From assembly GCF_024125445.1 (NCBI RefSeq), contig NZ_JAMXWM010000002.1:226743-290742 (forward strand): a DNA stretch of 64,000 nucleotides, read 5' to 3'. The notes below the pieces were generated by a model. The model made no database searches. It worked only from the letters and a program-made list of their open reading frames with translations, and had not been told where the DNA came from. Below, one piece after another: positions 55,534-63,932 of this stretch (positions within the stretch are counted from its first letter, which is position 1; the number at the start of each line of letters is the position of its first letter). The position numbers were made by a program, and so were the translations under genes. Source of the stretch: Sporolactobacillus shoreicorticis (GTDB taxonomy: Bacteria > Bacillota > Bacilli > Bacillales > Sporolactobacillaceae).

Positions 55534-57156
55534 TTAATATGCCTGCAAAGTGTCGTGAATGGTTTTGCGTACGGCACCGGGCCCTGCAATTAATTTTTCA
55601 AAAAAGCCTTCGATTTTTTCACCAAGTTCAGCCTTATACAAATCGACACCGAAGATGCCCGTGTTGGTTAAGATTGGGTGAAGAACCGTATGGACGTCAA
55701 CCGGATTGCCAAGTTCTACACCGGAAACAAGCTGAGTTAGGCTGTCAAGAAGCGGATCCGGACGCAGCTCCAGATTTTCTCCTGCGTCATCTTTACCAAT
55801 CAGGTAACGTACCCACGTTGCGATGACAAGAGGAATGAACGTCAGTTGTTTTACATCAAGCTCCGGGTGAGCAATGTAGGATTTTATTGTTTCACCGTAG
55901 CGAATGGCCAGCTTTTGCGATGTGTCGGTCACAATGCGCTGCGGTGTGTCCGGAGTAAACGGATTGGGCAGCCGTTTTTCGACGACCTGGTCGATAAATG
56001 CCTTCGGATTGATAATTTTCGGATCGGTAACCACTGGAAGGCCTTCGGTATAACCGACTTTCTTAATCAGCTGAACAAGATCCTCATCTTTCATTTCATC
56101 GGCAATTGAATGATAGCCAAGCAGACATCCATTGATTGCCAGTGCTGTGTGCAGCGGATTCAGACAGGTGGTGACTTTCATCTCGTCCGCATTATTCACA
56201 GTGTCACGATCAACCATATAGACTCCGCCTTTTTCCAATGCGGGCCGGCCATTTGGAAAATGATCTTCAATCACCAGATAATGGACTTCTTCCGTATTTA
56301 CAAAAGGAGCTGTGTTCGTGTGTTTGGCCGTATGAATGATTTCCGTATCTTCAAAGCTGTCTTTATGCAGCAACTTGGCGACCTCTTCTGAAGGATTCGG
56401 CGTAATACGGTCAATCATACTGAGCGGGAAGCTGACTTTTGTCCCGTCTTCAAGATAGTCAATGAATGCGCGCTCTGCCTTGCTGTTTTCCAGCCACCCC
56501 TTTGCAATCGTCAGCACACTTTTTTTAAGTTTGTCACCGTTTTGCGAGAAGTTGTCGGTACTGAGCATAGCCAGCGGATGAGCACCGGCTTTAAAGCGTT
56601 CATAAAGCAAATAGGTGACCTGTGCCATTGTGTTTTTTGGCTGTAGGGGACCGGTTTCAATATCGCTCTGGACCAACTTTGTTAGATTTCCGTTAACATC
56701 AGTCAGTCCATAGCCCTTCTCGGTAATTGTAAAGCTGGCAATCTGCAGTGACGGTTTTTTGAAAACAGACACAACTGTGTTCCAGTCCTCCTGGGCAGAA
56801 GCGTTAAAATAGTAGCTCCCGGTCACGCTGGCGATTAATTCCTTGTCAAATTGCCCATCTGCACGTGTGATTACGGACAATGTGCGATTTTTAAACGCGT
56901 GATAAGTTTTGCTGATGACTTCATCATCCCAAGTATCGACAACCAAAATTCCCTTGTCATTCAGACCTTCATTCAGAAGGGTCTGGTTGACAGCGGCGTG
57001 GAGGCAGCGGAAGATATTGCCGCCACCGAAATGAATCCAAGTCGGCGCCTGATCGGTCGCTTTTTTAACTGAAGATTGATCATAAGTAGGAACTCTGATG
57101 CCTGCTGTTTTGAATGCATCCTTATTTTTCAGGTAATCATCGACAAGTCTAACCAT
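55534..57156 (-). CDS. uxuB: Fructuronate reductase (mannitol dehydrogenase family)
   Basis: 540 residues of the long-chain mannitol dehydrogenase/UxuB family. The Rossmann part includes THIHFGGGNIFR-like WIHFGGGNIFRCLHAAVN near residue 38. Later come LPLSMIDRITPNPS-like KVSFPLSMIDRITPNPSEEV near 245 and a Lys/His active-site region CLNPLHTALAINGCLLGY near 345. Reduces D-fructuronate to D-mannonate with NADH. First gene of the uxu operon, behind AAAGGAGAG, with a strong promoter, a cre box and a candidate GntR operator. Confidence 0.9.
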   Translation of the reverse strand: MVRLVDDYLKNKDAFKTAGIRVPTYDQSSVKKATDQAPTWIHFGGGNIFRCLHAAVNQTLLNEGLNDKGILVVDTWDDEVISKTYHAFKNRTLSVITRADGQFDKELIASVTGSYYFNASAQEDWNTVVSVFKKPSLQIASFTITEKGYGLTDVNGNLTKLVQSDIETGPLQPKNTMAQVTYLLYERFKAGAHPLAMLSTDNFSQNGDKLKKSVLTIAKGWLENSKAERAFIDYLEDGTKVSFPLSMIDRITPNPSEEVAKLLHKDSFEDTEIIHTAKHTNTAPFVNTEEVHYLVIEDHFPNGRPALEKGGVYMVDRDTVNNADEMKVTTCLNPLHTALAINGCLLGYHSIADEMKDEDLVQLIKKVGYTEGLPVVTDPKIINPKAFIDQVVEKRLPNPFTPDTPQRIVTDTSQKLAIRYGETIKSYIAHPELDVKQLTFIPLVIATWVRYLIGKDDAGENLELRPDPLLDSLTQLVSGVELGNPVDVHTVLHPILTNTGIFGVDLYKAELGEKIEGFFEKLIAGPGAVRKTIHDTLQAY

Positions 57157-57255
57157 TTTTTTTCTCTCCTTTTTCTGGCTAAAATAAATATTGATTCGTT
57201 ATTTTCGGTCACAAGAGCGACCAATAGAATGGAGACACATACTTAAAAAAATAAT

Positions 57256-57275
57256 TGATATATTAGTATTATTGA
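57256..57275 (-). promoter_or_regulatory. Candidate GntR operator downstream of the uxuB promoter
   Basis: TGATATATTAGTATTATTGA contains ATATTAGTAT, one base different from the core ATACTAGTAT at 21616 and 57543. It lies just downstream of the transcription start expected from the promoter at 57286-57313, a repressing position. Confidence 0.5.
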
Positions 57276-57285
57276 TACACTTATT

Positions 57286-57313
57286 ATTATAAAGGTGGTG
57301 AAAACGTTGTCAA
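57286..57313 (-). promoter_or_regulatory. Sigma-A promoter of uxuB-uxuA-uxaC with embedded cre box
   Basis: On the minus strand TTGACA at 57313-57308, a 16-bp spacer, and TATAAT at 57291-57286, both perfect hexamers. TGAAAACGTTGTCA (57299-57312 on the plus strand, one mismatch to the cre consensus) covers the -35 and spacer, so CcpA would block polymerase. Confidence 0.8.
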
Positions 57314-57518
57314 TGATTAACAACAAAGAATTTAGAACTTATTTCTGTGAAAATATCAAAATTAACGTTGGCATTTCAATGATATTTCAAAATTGGATTA
57401 ATAAATATCTTTGGAAGCCTTTACATTGATATTTCAGACGATTATAATTCAAAATGTAGTTGAAAAGGGTATGAATGACTTAAAAATGGGATTATTGGGC
57501 AGGTGAGCCAACTATAAG

Positions 57519-57532
57519 TGTAAGCGCTTAAG
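57519..57532 (+). promoter_or_regulatory. cre-like box upstream of the GPH transporter gene
   Basis: TGTAAGCGCTTAAG has two mismatches to the CcpA consensus. It is followed after 10 bp by the palindrome at 57543. Confidence 0.5.
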
Positions 57533-57542
57533 CTGTTTTTAC

Positions 57543-57560
57543 TGAAATACTAGTATTTCA
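57543..57560 (+). promoter_or_regulatory. Perfect 18-bp palindrome, candidate GntR operator
   Basis: TGAAATACTAGTATTTCA is fully symmetric. Its core recurs at the gntR promoter (21616) and, with one change, at the uxuB promoter (57256). It lies 283 bp before the transporter start. Confidence 0.65.
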
Positions 57561-57717
57561 AAATGCTGTTTGCCTCCCGTAAGATATATCCCTAACCGAG
57601 AAGAGGTAGAAAAATGATTTTACAATTGAAAAATCGTTTGCCAAGCAACAGATAACCTTTCTAGTTGATGTACGGAGCTCTGTTATTTACGAAAACATTT
57701 AATTAGAAAAATTATTG

Positions 57718-57742
57718 ATGCAAGTTTCTATGAAACTTGCAT
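57718..57742. repeat. Perfect 11-bp inverted repeat in the transporter leader
   Basis: ATGCAAGTTTC and GAAACTTGCAT face each other across TAT. No T run follows, so it is not an intrinsic terminator. It may be a second operator or an mRNA hairpin. Confidence 0.55.
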
Positions 57743-57842
57743 ATCGCGAGTGTTTGAAGATAGAGATGGGCGAAAATGGGTGCTGTTAGTATCCCGATTA
57801 TAAGTTGGTAAATCATTTTTTAGAAAGGGATGAGCCGAAAAA

Positions 57843-59414
57843 ATGGCTGAAAAAATCAGACAAATAAAATGGAGAAATATTATTGGCTATGGAGCCGCCG
57901 ATGTCTTCGGAAACGGAGCGTTGGCTGTAGTCTCCACCTGGATGCTTTTTTTTTACACGACGTTCTGCGGGCTGTCACCAATCGAAGCAGGATCAATTTT
58001 GGCGATCGCGCGCGTTGTTGATTCTTTTATCAGTCCGGTCATGGGAAATATTACCGACCATTTCGGATCGACACGTCTCGGAAAGCGTTTCGGTCGACGA
58101 AGATTTTTCCTGCTTCTTGCCTGCCCACTCATGATTTTCTATGTACTTCTTTGGGTTACCGGACTTAACTATTGGTACTATCTAATCACATATATAATTA
58201 TTGAAACGCTGACAGCAATTGTTATGATTCCTTATGAAACGCTTGCCTCGGAAATGACCAATGATTATAGCGAACGTACAAAAATGACGAGTTCCCGTAT
58301 GCTTTGGGCCGCAGTTGCAACGTTGCTGACCGCCTGGCTGCCGGGAAGATTTTTTGCAATGCTGGGACAGCACAACCGTTGGGCATTTTTCGCAATGGGT
58401 GTATCGCTGGCAATTATCTTTATCATTGTTCTGCTCATCACGTATTTTTCAACATGGGAACGCCTAGATACCGTTAAAGAAAAAGCAATGCAAAAGACCA
58501 ATGTGGATGATGATCTGTCGGCGATTGAGCATGTTGATGATCATGCCGTGGAAAGTCTCTATCTTGAGAAAGAATCATTTAGTCAGCGGATTGTTCATGG
58601 ACTGAAAGATTTTATCTCCGCTTTTCGTGTGAAGTCATTCGCGCTTCATCTTATGATTTATTTACTTACCTTTACTGCACGTGACATTATCGGATCCATT
58701 TATGTTTTTTTTGTCATTTTTGCGATCCATTCAGATTCGATTACTGCATCCAATCTGCTGACCTTCGGCGGGCTCATCGGCATTCCTTGTAACTTTTTCT
58801 GGCCTTATATCATGACAAAGCTTGGGCCAAGCCGCTTGCTTCGCGTCATGTATTACACGATTGCCGGTATACTGGCTGCCTATGCCTGGCTCTATGTTTC
58901 ACCACTCGTAGGGACGGTATCGGCGATCACTCTGCTGTATGTCCTGCAGATTGTATGGAGCATCGCGAACTCAGGTACAGGCTACGTTCCTTGGACCGTT
59001 TATACATTCATGCCGGATATTGATGAAATCGTTACAAAGAAGCGCCGGGAAGGACTTTTTGCAGGTATTATGACCTTCTCAAGAAAATCAACATCCGCGC
59101 TTGCGCCGCTATTGACTGGTATCGCGCTTCAGGCCGGCGGCTTTGTTGAAACAGCCAAAACGCAGACACAGCACGCGACAAATACAATGGTTTGGTTCCT
59201 AGTTGTATCGGTTGGCATTTTACTTCTTCTGGCATTGATCTGCACACTCTTCTTCCATGTTAGCAAAGAAAATCATGAGATTCTTGAGGGTGAGGTTGCA
59301 CGGTTGAAAAATGGTGGTCTAATGGCGGATGTCGATCCTAAGACACGCGCAGTTGTGGAAAATCTGACCGGATTTCATTATCATCAGTTATGGGGAAACA
59401 ATCGCTGGAGCTGA
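57843..59414 (+). CDS. GPH-family glycoside/glucuronide:cation symporter
   Basis: 523 residues with about 12 membrane helices. GYGAADVFGNGALAVVSTWM at residues 15-34 and RVVDSFISPVMGNITDHFGS near 57-76, followed by RFGRRRFFLL, are signatures of the GPH/melibiose carrier family within MFS. An extra hydrophilic loop occupies residues ~205-245. Context (uxu operon divergent, DUF2264 and GH88 downstream) suggests import of glucuronate or a glucuronate-containing oligosaccharide. AAAGGGATGAG precedes the ATG. Confidence 0.88.
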   Translation: MAEKIRQIKWRNIIGYGAADVFGNGALAVVSTWMLFFYTTFCGLSPIEAGSILAIARVVDSFISPVMGNITDHFGSTRLGKRFGRRRFFLLLACPLMIFYVLLWVTGLNYWYYLITYIIIETLTAIVMIPYETLASEMTNDYSERTKMTSSRMLWAAVATLLTAWLPGRFFAMLGQHNRWAFFAMGVSLAIIFIIVLLITYFSTWERLDTVKEKAMQKTNVDDDLSAIEHVDDHAVESLYLEKESFSQRIVHGLKDFISAFRVKSFALHLMIYLLTFTARDIIGSIYVFFVIFAIHSDSITASNLLTFGGLIGIPCNFFWPYIMTKLGPSRLLRVMYYTIAGILAAYAWLYVSPLVGTVSAITLLYVLQIVWSIANSGTGYVPWTVYTFMPDIDEIVTKKRREGLFAGIMTFSRKSTSALAPLLTGIALQAGGFVETAKTQTQHATNTMVWFLVVSVGILLLLALICTLFFHVSKENHEILEGEVARLKNGGLMADVDPKTRAVVENLTGFHYHQLWGNNRWS

Positions 59415-59506
59415 TGGGGCACGATTTCTGTCTGTAGAGAACCTATTCAAACGAATGGATGATTGAAATCATTTTAAAAACGCCACAAAGAAAGGTTGCA
59501 TGAATA

Positions 59507-59746
59507 ATGGATGAAAAGTTCGTTCTGGATCCGAATAAATTCGCTGAGAGCGTTATTCGATCTCAGACCGTTGCGGGAAACAATGAGGAAGAGATTGTCA
59601 AAAACAAGTTGAAGCTCTATCTTACAGCCTATGTAATCGCTGGCAAATTCAATAAGTTGGAAAATCGAGCATTCTATAATAAAGAAACGCACAAAGAAGA
59701 TTACGGGAAAGTTCTCAAGAACATAAAAGATTTAGGTATCTATTAA
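59507..59746 (+). CDS. Small conserved protein of unknown function, paralogue of the one at 21246
   Basis: 79 residues, aligned without gaps to the product of 21246: VLDPNKFAESVIRSQTVAGN, then EEEIVKNKLKLYLTAYVIAG and KFNKLENRAFYN. The C-terminus differs most (KEDYGKVLKNIKDLGIY). GAAAGGTTG precedes the ATG. It lies between the GPH transporter and the DUF2264/GH88 genes, on the same strand. No recognised domain, probably cytoplasmic and helical. Confidence 0.75.
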   Translation: MDEKFVLDPNKFAESVIRSQTVAGNNEEEIVKNKLKLYLTAYVIAGKFNKLENRAFYNKETHKEDYGKVLKNIKDLGIY

Positions 59747-59762
59747 AAAATCAAATATTTAT

Positions 59763-59789
59763 AGGGGATAAGAGAAACTTATCCTCTTT
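59763..59789 (+). terminator. Weak terminator after the 79-residue gene
   Basis: AGGGGATAAG and CTTATCCTCT pair around AGAAA and are followed by TTCTTCATTT rather than a clean T run. Confidence 0.45.
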
Positions 59790-59875
59790 CTTCATTTGAC
59801 GCAGGTCAAGAGGAGAGTAGTCGGGTTTGTCAAATATGTTTACTGAACAAAGATTATATAGGAGGATCTGTCACG

Positions 59876-61744
59876 ATGACAATTCAATTATTTAACGCAC
59901 AAATCAAAAACAATTCGTTGCGCACGAAGGTCGATGTAGAAGCGGCACTTTGCAACATTTTGGAGCCGGTCATGGACGTATTACGGAGACAAAATGAACC
60001 TGGTCATTTGCGTATCAGCGACAGTGGCGCAGTCTACGATCAGCTGCGGACGCAGGTTGAAGGCTTTTTACGTTTAACATGGGCGCTCGGTCCGCTTTTT
60101 TCCGATTCTAAGAAAGTCGTGCAGTACAAAGAATACTACGAATTGATCAGTCAGGGCATTCTCGCGGGAACAGATCCTGAGAGTGATTACTATTGGGGAG
60201 ATCTGAATGATTACGATCAGCTTTTTGTTGAGATGGGTGCGCTGTCTGCTTATTTGACGGAAACGAAAAAAGATTTTTGGGATCATCTAAGCAAAGCGTC
60301 TCAGCAAAAGATTTACGATTGGATGGATCAGGTGAATTATCATAAGATCCCGAAGAATAACTGGCTGCTGTTCCGTAATTTAGTCAATAATTTCTTTAAA
60401 CGTGCCGGAATGCCGTACCATCCGGATCAAATGAAGGCAGATCTCGATCTGGTCAACAGCTACTATCTTGAACACGGCTGGTACTATGATGGGTATCCGA
60501 ATCAGATTGATAACTACATCCCATTTGCCCTACAGTACTTTGCTCTTCTTTATGCCGTTTTAAGCGATGAAGAAGATGAACAGATTAAGGCATTTCGCGA
60601 ACGTGGAACAGAATTTGTTTACAGTTATGCCAAATGGTTCGCAACAGACGGAGCGGCATTGCCCTTCGGAAGAAGCCTCGACTATCGTTTTGCACAGTCG
60701 GCTTTTTGGTCGGTGGCAGCCTTGTCAAAGATTCCGACCGAACCTTTTTCGCTTGGGCAAATTAAGCATCTGCTTCTGAATAACTTACGTTGGTGGTTCA
60801 AGCAAAATATCTTCACGACGGACGGACTTATCCCAATCGGTTACGCCTACCCTAATATGGTGTTCGCGGAAGGCTATAATGCGCCTGCGTCTGCTTATTG
60901 GGCATTGAAGACCTTCTTGCTGCTCGCCATTCCTGATGACGATCCATTCTGGCAGGTTAAGGAAGAGGAGGATCTGGAGCTTCCTTCTTTTTCAAAAGAA
61001 CCTGAGACACGCATGCTGCTGGCTCGAAGTAAAAGTGGGCTCGAACTGCAGGCGTTTACTGCAGGACAGCATTCTCATGAGCACGCACAGGGTCAGGCGA
61101 AATACGAAAAATATGTTTATTCGACGACCTTTGGATTCAGTACACCAAAGGGAACAGTACTGTTGAAACAAGGCGCCTATGACAATACACTTGCCGTTGC
61201 AGAATCTGAGAATTTTTACCATACGGTCTTTGGCTATGAAAATTATGAAATTCATGATAGCTATGTCTATTCCGAATGGAAGCCATGGGATAACGTCAGC
61301 ATAAAGAATTTTGTCATCCCTGCACTGCCATGGCATGTAAGAATACATCAGATTGTTACGGAACGGAAGCTTCACGTTGCTGAAGGAAGTTTTTCAGCAC
61401 CGGACGGAGGAACAGAAATTCAGACGGATGCCGAAAACAGTGCTTTCTATAAGAGCCGTGTCGGTACAGTGGGTGTGGTCAGTCTTTCCGAGCAGCTTCA
61501 GGCAGAACTGACCGATCCGGAACCGAATACAAACATTCTATTCCCTAAAACTCGTCTGCCGCTTCTGACCGGTATTCTTGATCCGGGAACCTATACATTA
61601 ATTTCATTATACTTAGGGGATCGTGAGGATGAGGCATTCAGAAATGGCAAGCTCATCCTTCCGAAAGTGAATTTGGAAGGTTCAAAACTAACGTTTAAGG
61701 GCGATGGAATTGAGAAGGGCATTGAGTTAAACGAACTCAAATAA
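59876..61744 (+). CDS. DUF2264 protein, probable uronate-acting glycosidase (GH154-like)
   Basis: 622 residues without signal peptide. N-terminal (alpha/alpha) barrel with VYDQLRTQVEGFLRLTWALG near residue 50, DYYWGDLNDYDQLFVEMGAL near 105, NNWLLFRNLVNNFF near 165 and YYDGYPNQIDNY near 203, all DUF2264 blocks. A C-terminal beta region follows from ~400. DUF2264 members have been linked, to my memory, to CAZy GH154 beta-glucuronidases; that link should be checked. Stands 64 bp before the second GH88 gene in the same orientation, so a joint role on glucuronate-containing oligosaccharides is likely. TAGGAGGATC precedes the ATG. Confidence 0.8.
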   Translation: MTIQLFNAQIKNNSLRTKVDVEAALCNILEPVMDVLRRQNEPGHLRISDSGAVYDQLRTQVEGFLRLTWALGPLFSDSKKVVQYKEYYELISQGILAGTDPESDYYWGDLNDYDQLFVEMGALSAYLTETKKDFWDHLSKASQQKIYDWMDQVNYHKIPKNNWLLFRNLVNNFFKRAGMPYHPDQMKADLDLVNSYYLEHGWYYDGYPNQIDNYIPFALQYFALLYAVLSDEEDEQIKAFRERGTEFVYSYAKWFATDGAALPFGRSLDYRFAQSAFWSVAALSKIPTEPFSLGQIKHLLLNNLRWWFKQNIFTTDGLIPIGYAYPNMVFAEGYNAPASAYWALKTFLLLAIPDDDPFWQVKEEEDLELPSFSKEPETRMLLARSKSGLELQAFTAGQHSHEHAQGQAKYEKYVYSTTFGFSTPKGTVLLKQGAYDNTLAVAESENFYHTVFGYENYEIHDSYVYSEWKPWDNVSIKNFVIPALPWHVRIHQIVTERKLHVAEGSFSAPDGGTEIQTDAENSAFYKSRVGTVGVVSLSEQLQAELTDPEPNTNILFPKTRLPLLTGILDPGTYTLISLYLGDREDEAFRNGKLILPKVNLEGSKLTFKGDGIEKGIELNELK

Positions 61745-61807
61745 TTAAGCGATTCTTTACGCCGCCTTTCGATTTCATACTTTTTTAGAGAAAGGTGGAA
61801 ATTGTAG

Positions 61808-62932
61808 ATGCAGACAAGTTGGGAAAAAGAAGCGTGGCAGTTTATTCAGCAAAAAACGGAGCAAAACAACAGTAGGATTGGTGCCCAATTTCCACATGCC
61901 ACTGATGGAACCCATTACCAATGCGAAGCGCCCCAGTGGTGGACGGCAGGATTTTGGCCGGGAATTTTATGGACGGTGTACCGGGAAACCAACGATGCGG
62001 CTCTAAAGGAAACGGCCCAAGCTTGTGAAAGAGAAATGGATCCGTTGCTGAGCGATGTGGAAAGAATTGACCATGACGCCGGATTTATGTGGACATTGAC
62101 GAGTGTTGCCAATTATAAACTGACACACAATGAAGCATCCAGGCGACGTGCGCTATTGGCGGCCAGCCTCCTTATGGCAAGATTTAACCCGCAGGGGAAT
62201 TTTATTCGTGCCTGGAATGAATGGGCAATAAGGAGCGATTGCCGCGGTGTGGCCATCATTGATTGTTTGATGAACCTGCCGCTGCTATACTGGGCTTCCG
62301 AAGAGACGGGGGATCCGCGTTTTCGTATGATCGCGCAGCGTCACGCGGAAACCGTGCTCCGATGTTTCATTCGCAGCGATGGATCGGCGCGACATATTGT
62401 TGTGTTTGATCCAGAAACGGGTGAGATCGCTGATCATCTCGGCGGTCAGGGCTTTTCTAAAGAGAGTGCTTGGTCGAGAGGATGCGCTTGGGCAGTCTAC
62501 GGTATGGCGCTTTCCTACAAATATACGAAGAAGCTTGATTTTCTCGACGCGGCCAAACGTGCGGCCCATTTCTTTACTGCGCATGTGAATCAGGGGGAAT
62601 GTCCACCTTGGGATTTCAGGCTGCCTGATAATCCGTCTCTTCGTTATCCGGATTCATCGGCTGGAGCCATTGCTGCTTCAGGCATGTTGCTGCTTGCCAA
62701 AAGTGTTCCTGACATTGAGGCTCCACTGTACAGACGATCTGCCGAAGCGCTGCTTAAGAGTATCTATGAAACCTGCGGGACACAAAACGATACAGACAAC
62801 GAAGGGATTCTTTTGCACGGAACCGGAAATTATCCGGAACACAGAGCAATTGATGTTTCACTGATCTATGGCGACTATTTCTTTGTTGAAGCTATTGCCG
62901 CTGTAAATGGGCAGGAGGCAGAGTTCTTCTAA
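61808..62932 (+). CDS. ugl: GH88 unsaturated glucuronyl hydrolase 2
   Basis: 374 residues, the same length as the copy at 44884. WWTAGFWPGILWTVYRETND near residue 40, catalytic Asp in RIDHDAGFMW near 90 and in VAIIDCLMNLPLLY near 152, WSRGCAWAVYGMALSY near 220. Removes unsaturated glucuronate from lyase products. Compared with copy 1 it reads CRGVAIID instead of WVIVD around the second Asp. Preceded by AAAGGTGG; probably expressed with DUF2264. Confidence 0.9.
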   Translation: MQTSWEKEAWQFIQQKTEQNNSRIGAQFPHATDGTHYQCEAPQWWTAGFWPGILWTVYRETNDAALKETAQACEREMDPLLSDVERIDHDAGFMWTLTSVANYKLTHNEASRRRALLAASLLMARFNPQGNFIRAWNEWAIRSDCRGVAIIDCLMNLPLLYWASEETGDPRFRMIAQRHAETVLRCFIRSDGSARHIVVFDPETGEIADHLGGQGFSKESAWSRGCAWAVYGMALSYKYTKKLDFLDAAKRAAHFFTAHVNQGECPPWDFRLPDNPSLRYPDSSAGAIAASGMLLLAKSVPDIEAPLYRRSAEALLKSIYETCGTQNDTDNEGILLHGTGNYPEHRAIDVSLIYGDYFFVEAIAAVNGQEAEFF

Positions 62933-62947
62933 TGATGACTGAAGAGG

Positions 62948-62983
62948 ACCAAAATTGGCTATTCATAACCGATTTTGGTTTTT
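62948..62983 (+). terminator. Terminator after the second GH88 gene
   Basis: ACCAAAAT and ATTTTGGT form an 8-bp stem, extended by weak pairs, followed by TTTTTG. Confidence 0.7.
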
Positions 62984-63006
62984 GTTGGTGCGTCCGGTAT
63001 GGGTAA

Positions 63007-63396
63007 CAACTTGGCGGTGAGGCGTTCTATGACGGATTTTTGCCGCTGCTCGGTTTTGATATCACGATGAAGGCTCATGCGGCCCCGCCACTGACGAGTT
63101 GTGAATGTGTGGAATATTATTCGACCCCATTCACGTTTGTATTGGGAAAACCGACCCCAGAACTCGAAAACGTGAAAACATCTCGGAATATGCCGGGGAT
63201 GGTGCATCATCTGGCATTCCGGAGCGATTCAAAGCACGAAGTGGATCGCGTCTTCGCCGGTGTCGAACGACTTTCGGGCGCAACTGTCGTGGACCGACCT
63301 CAGTATTGGACGAAATATTGTCCCGACTATTATGCGTTCTTCTTTAACGACAGCGAGGGCAACCGAATCGAAGTTGTCAACTATTCCCGCGGCTGA
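63007..63396 (+). pseudogene. 5'-truncated VOC (glyoxalase/dioxygenase-like) protein
   Basis: The frame opens after a stop at 63004 and reads QLGGEAFYDGFLPLLGFDIT, then GMVHHLAFRSDSKHEVDRVF and WTKYCPDYYAFFFNDSEGNR, then IEVVNY before the stop. This is a VOC-superfamily protein whose N-terminal first strand with its metal-binding histidine (normally before FYDGFLPLLGF) is missing. No good start codon or ribosome binding site precedes it. The stretch is visibly more GC-rich than its neighbours, a possible sign of separate origin. Confidence 0.65.
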
Positions 63397-63623
63397 TCCG
63401 GAGGCAGTGACTTTGCCGCGAGACATACTGTCGTTTGGAACCGATTGACGCTGACGTTTCCCCACAACGGTACGATCGAATCGAATTTCATTTCGTGAAT
63501 TCCTGATGAATGGGCGGGTTGATAAGAATTGTATAATTGTGAAGAACGCTCGAAAAGCTGAAGATATTCTTACTATAGCGGCCTTGGGGAAGATTATTCA
63601 AATGAGAAAGGAATAGTAGGGAA
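63397..63623. other. Intergenic or decayed stretch
   Basis: No gene recognised. The region just before 63624 is probably eroded coding DNA of the dehydrogenase remnant that follows. Confidence 0.3.
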
Positions 63624-63932
63624 TTGTTGGTTGTCGAGTTACTGACGGAAATCTTGGCACAAGGGTCTATTTTTGTCGATACAAGTGTCGGCAACCATGA
63701 TTTTAGTCAATTTCTGCTAACGATTGATCCGTCGTTCTTTGGTGATTTGGATGCATTGAGAGATAATGCCGCGAGCATGTTTAACCGTACTCGAAATCTG
63801 GAATACTTGCAGTATACTGAGAGTAAGATTTTGGGTGATTATGAATACAAACATTATATCGAAAACAGACAAAACGAGGTTTCAGTGGACGACAAGATTG
63901 TCGAGGATCTGAAACGAATTGGTCAAGAATAG
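63624..63932 (+). pseudogene. C-terminal remnant of an LDH2/malate-type dehydrogenase
   Basis: The frame reads LLVVELLTEILAQGSIFVDT and then FSQFLLTIDPSFFGDLDALRD, ending DDKIVEDLKRIGQE. This matches the last third of the Ldh_2 family (YiaK / ureidoglycolate / malate dehydrogenase type), which has ..LVE.L...L.., a GQF..AIDP..FGDLD stretch and a final W..L helix. The NAD-binding and catalytic parts are missing and a TGA lies in frame at about 63604. It is probably a dead fragment. Confidence 0.55.
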
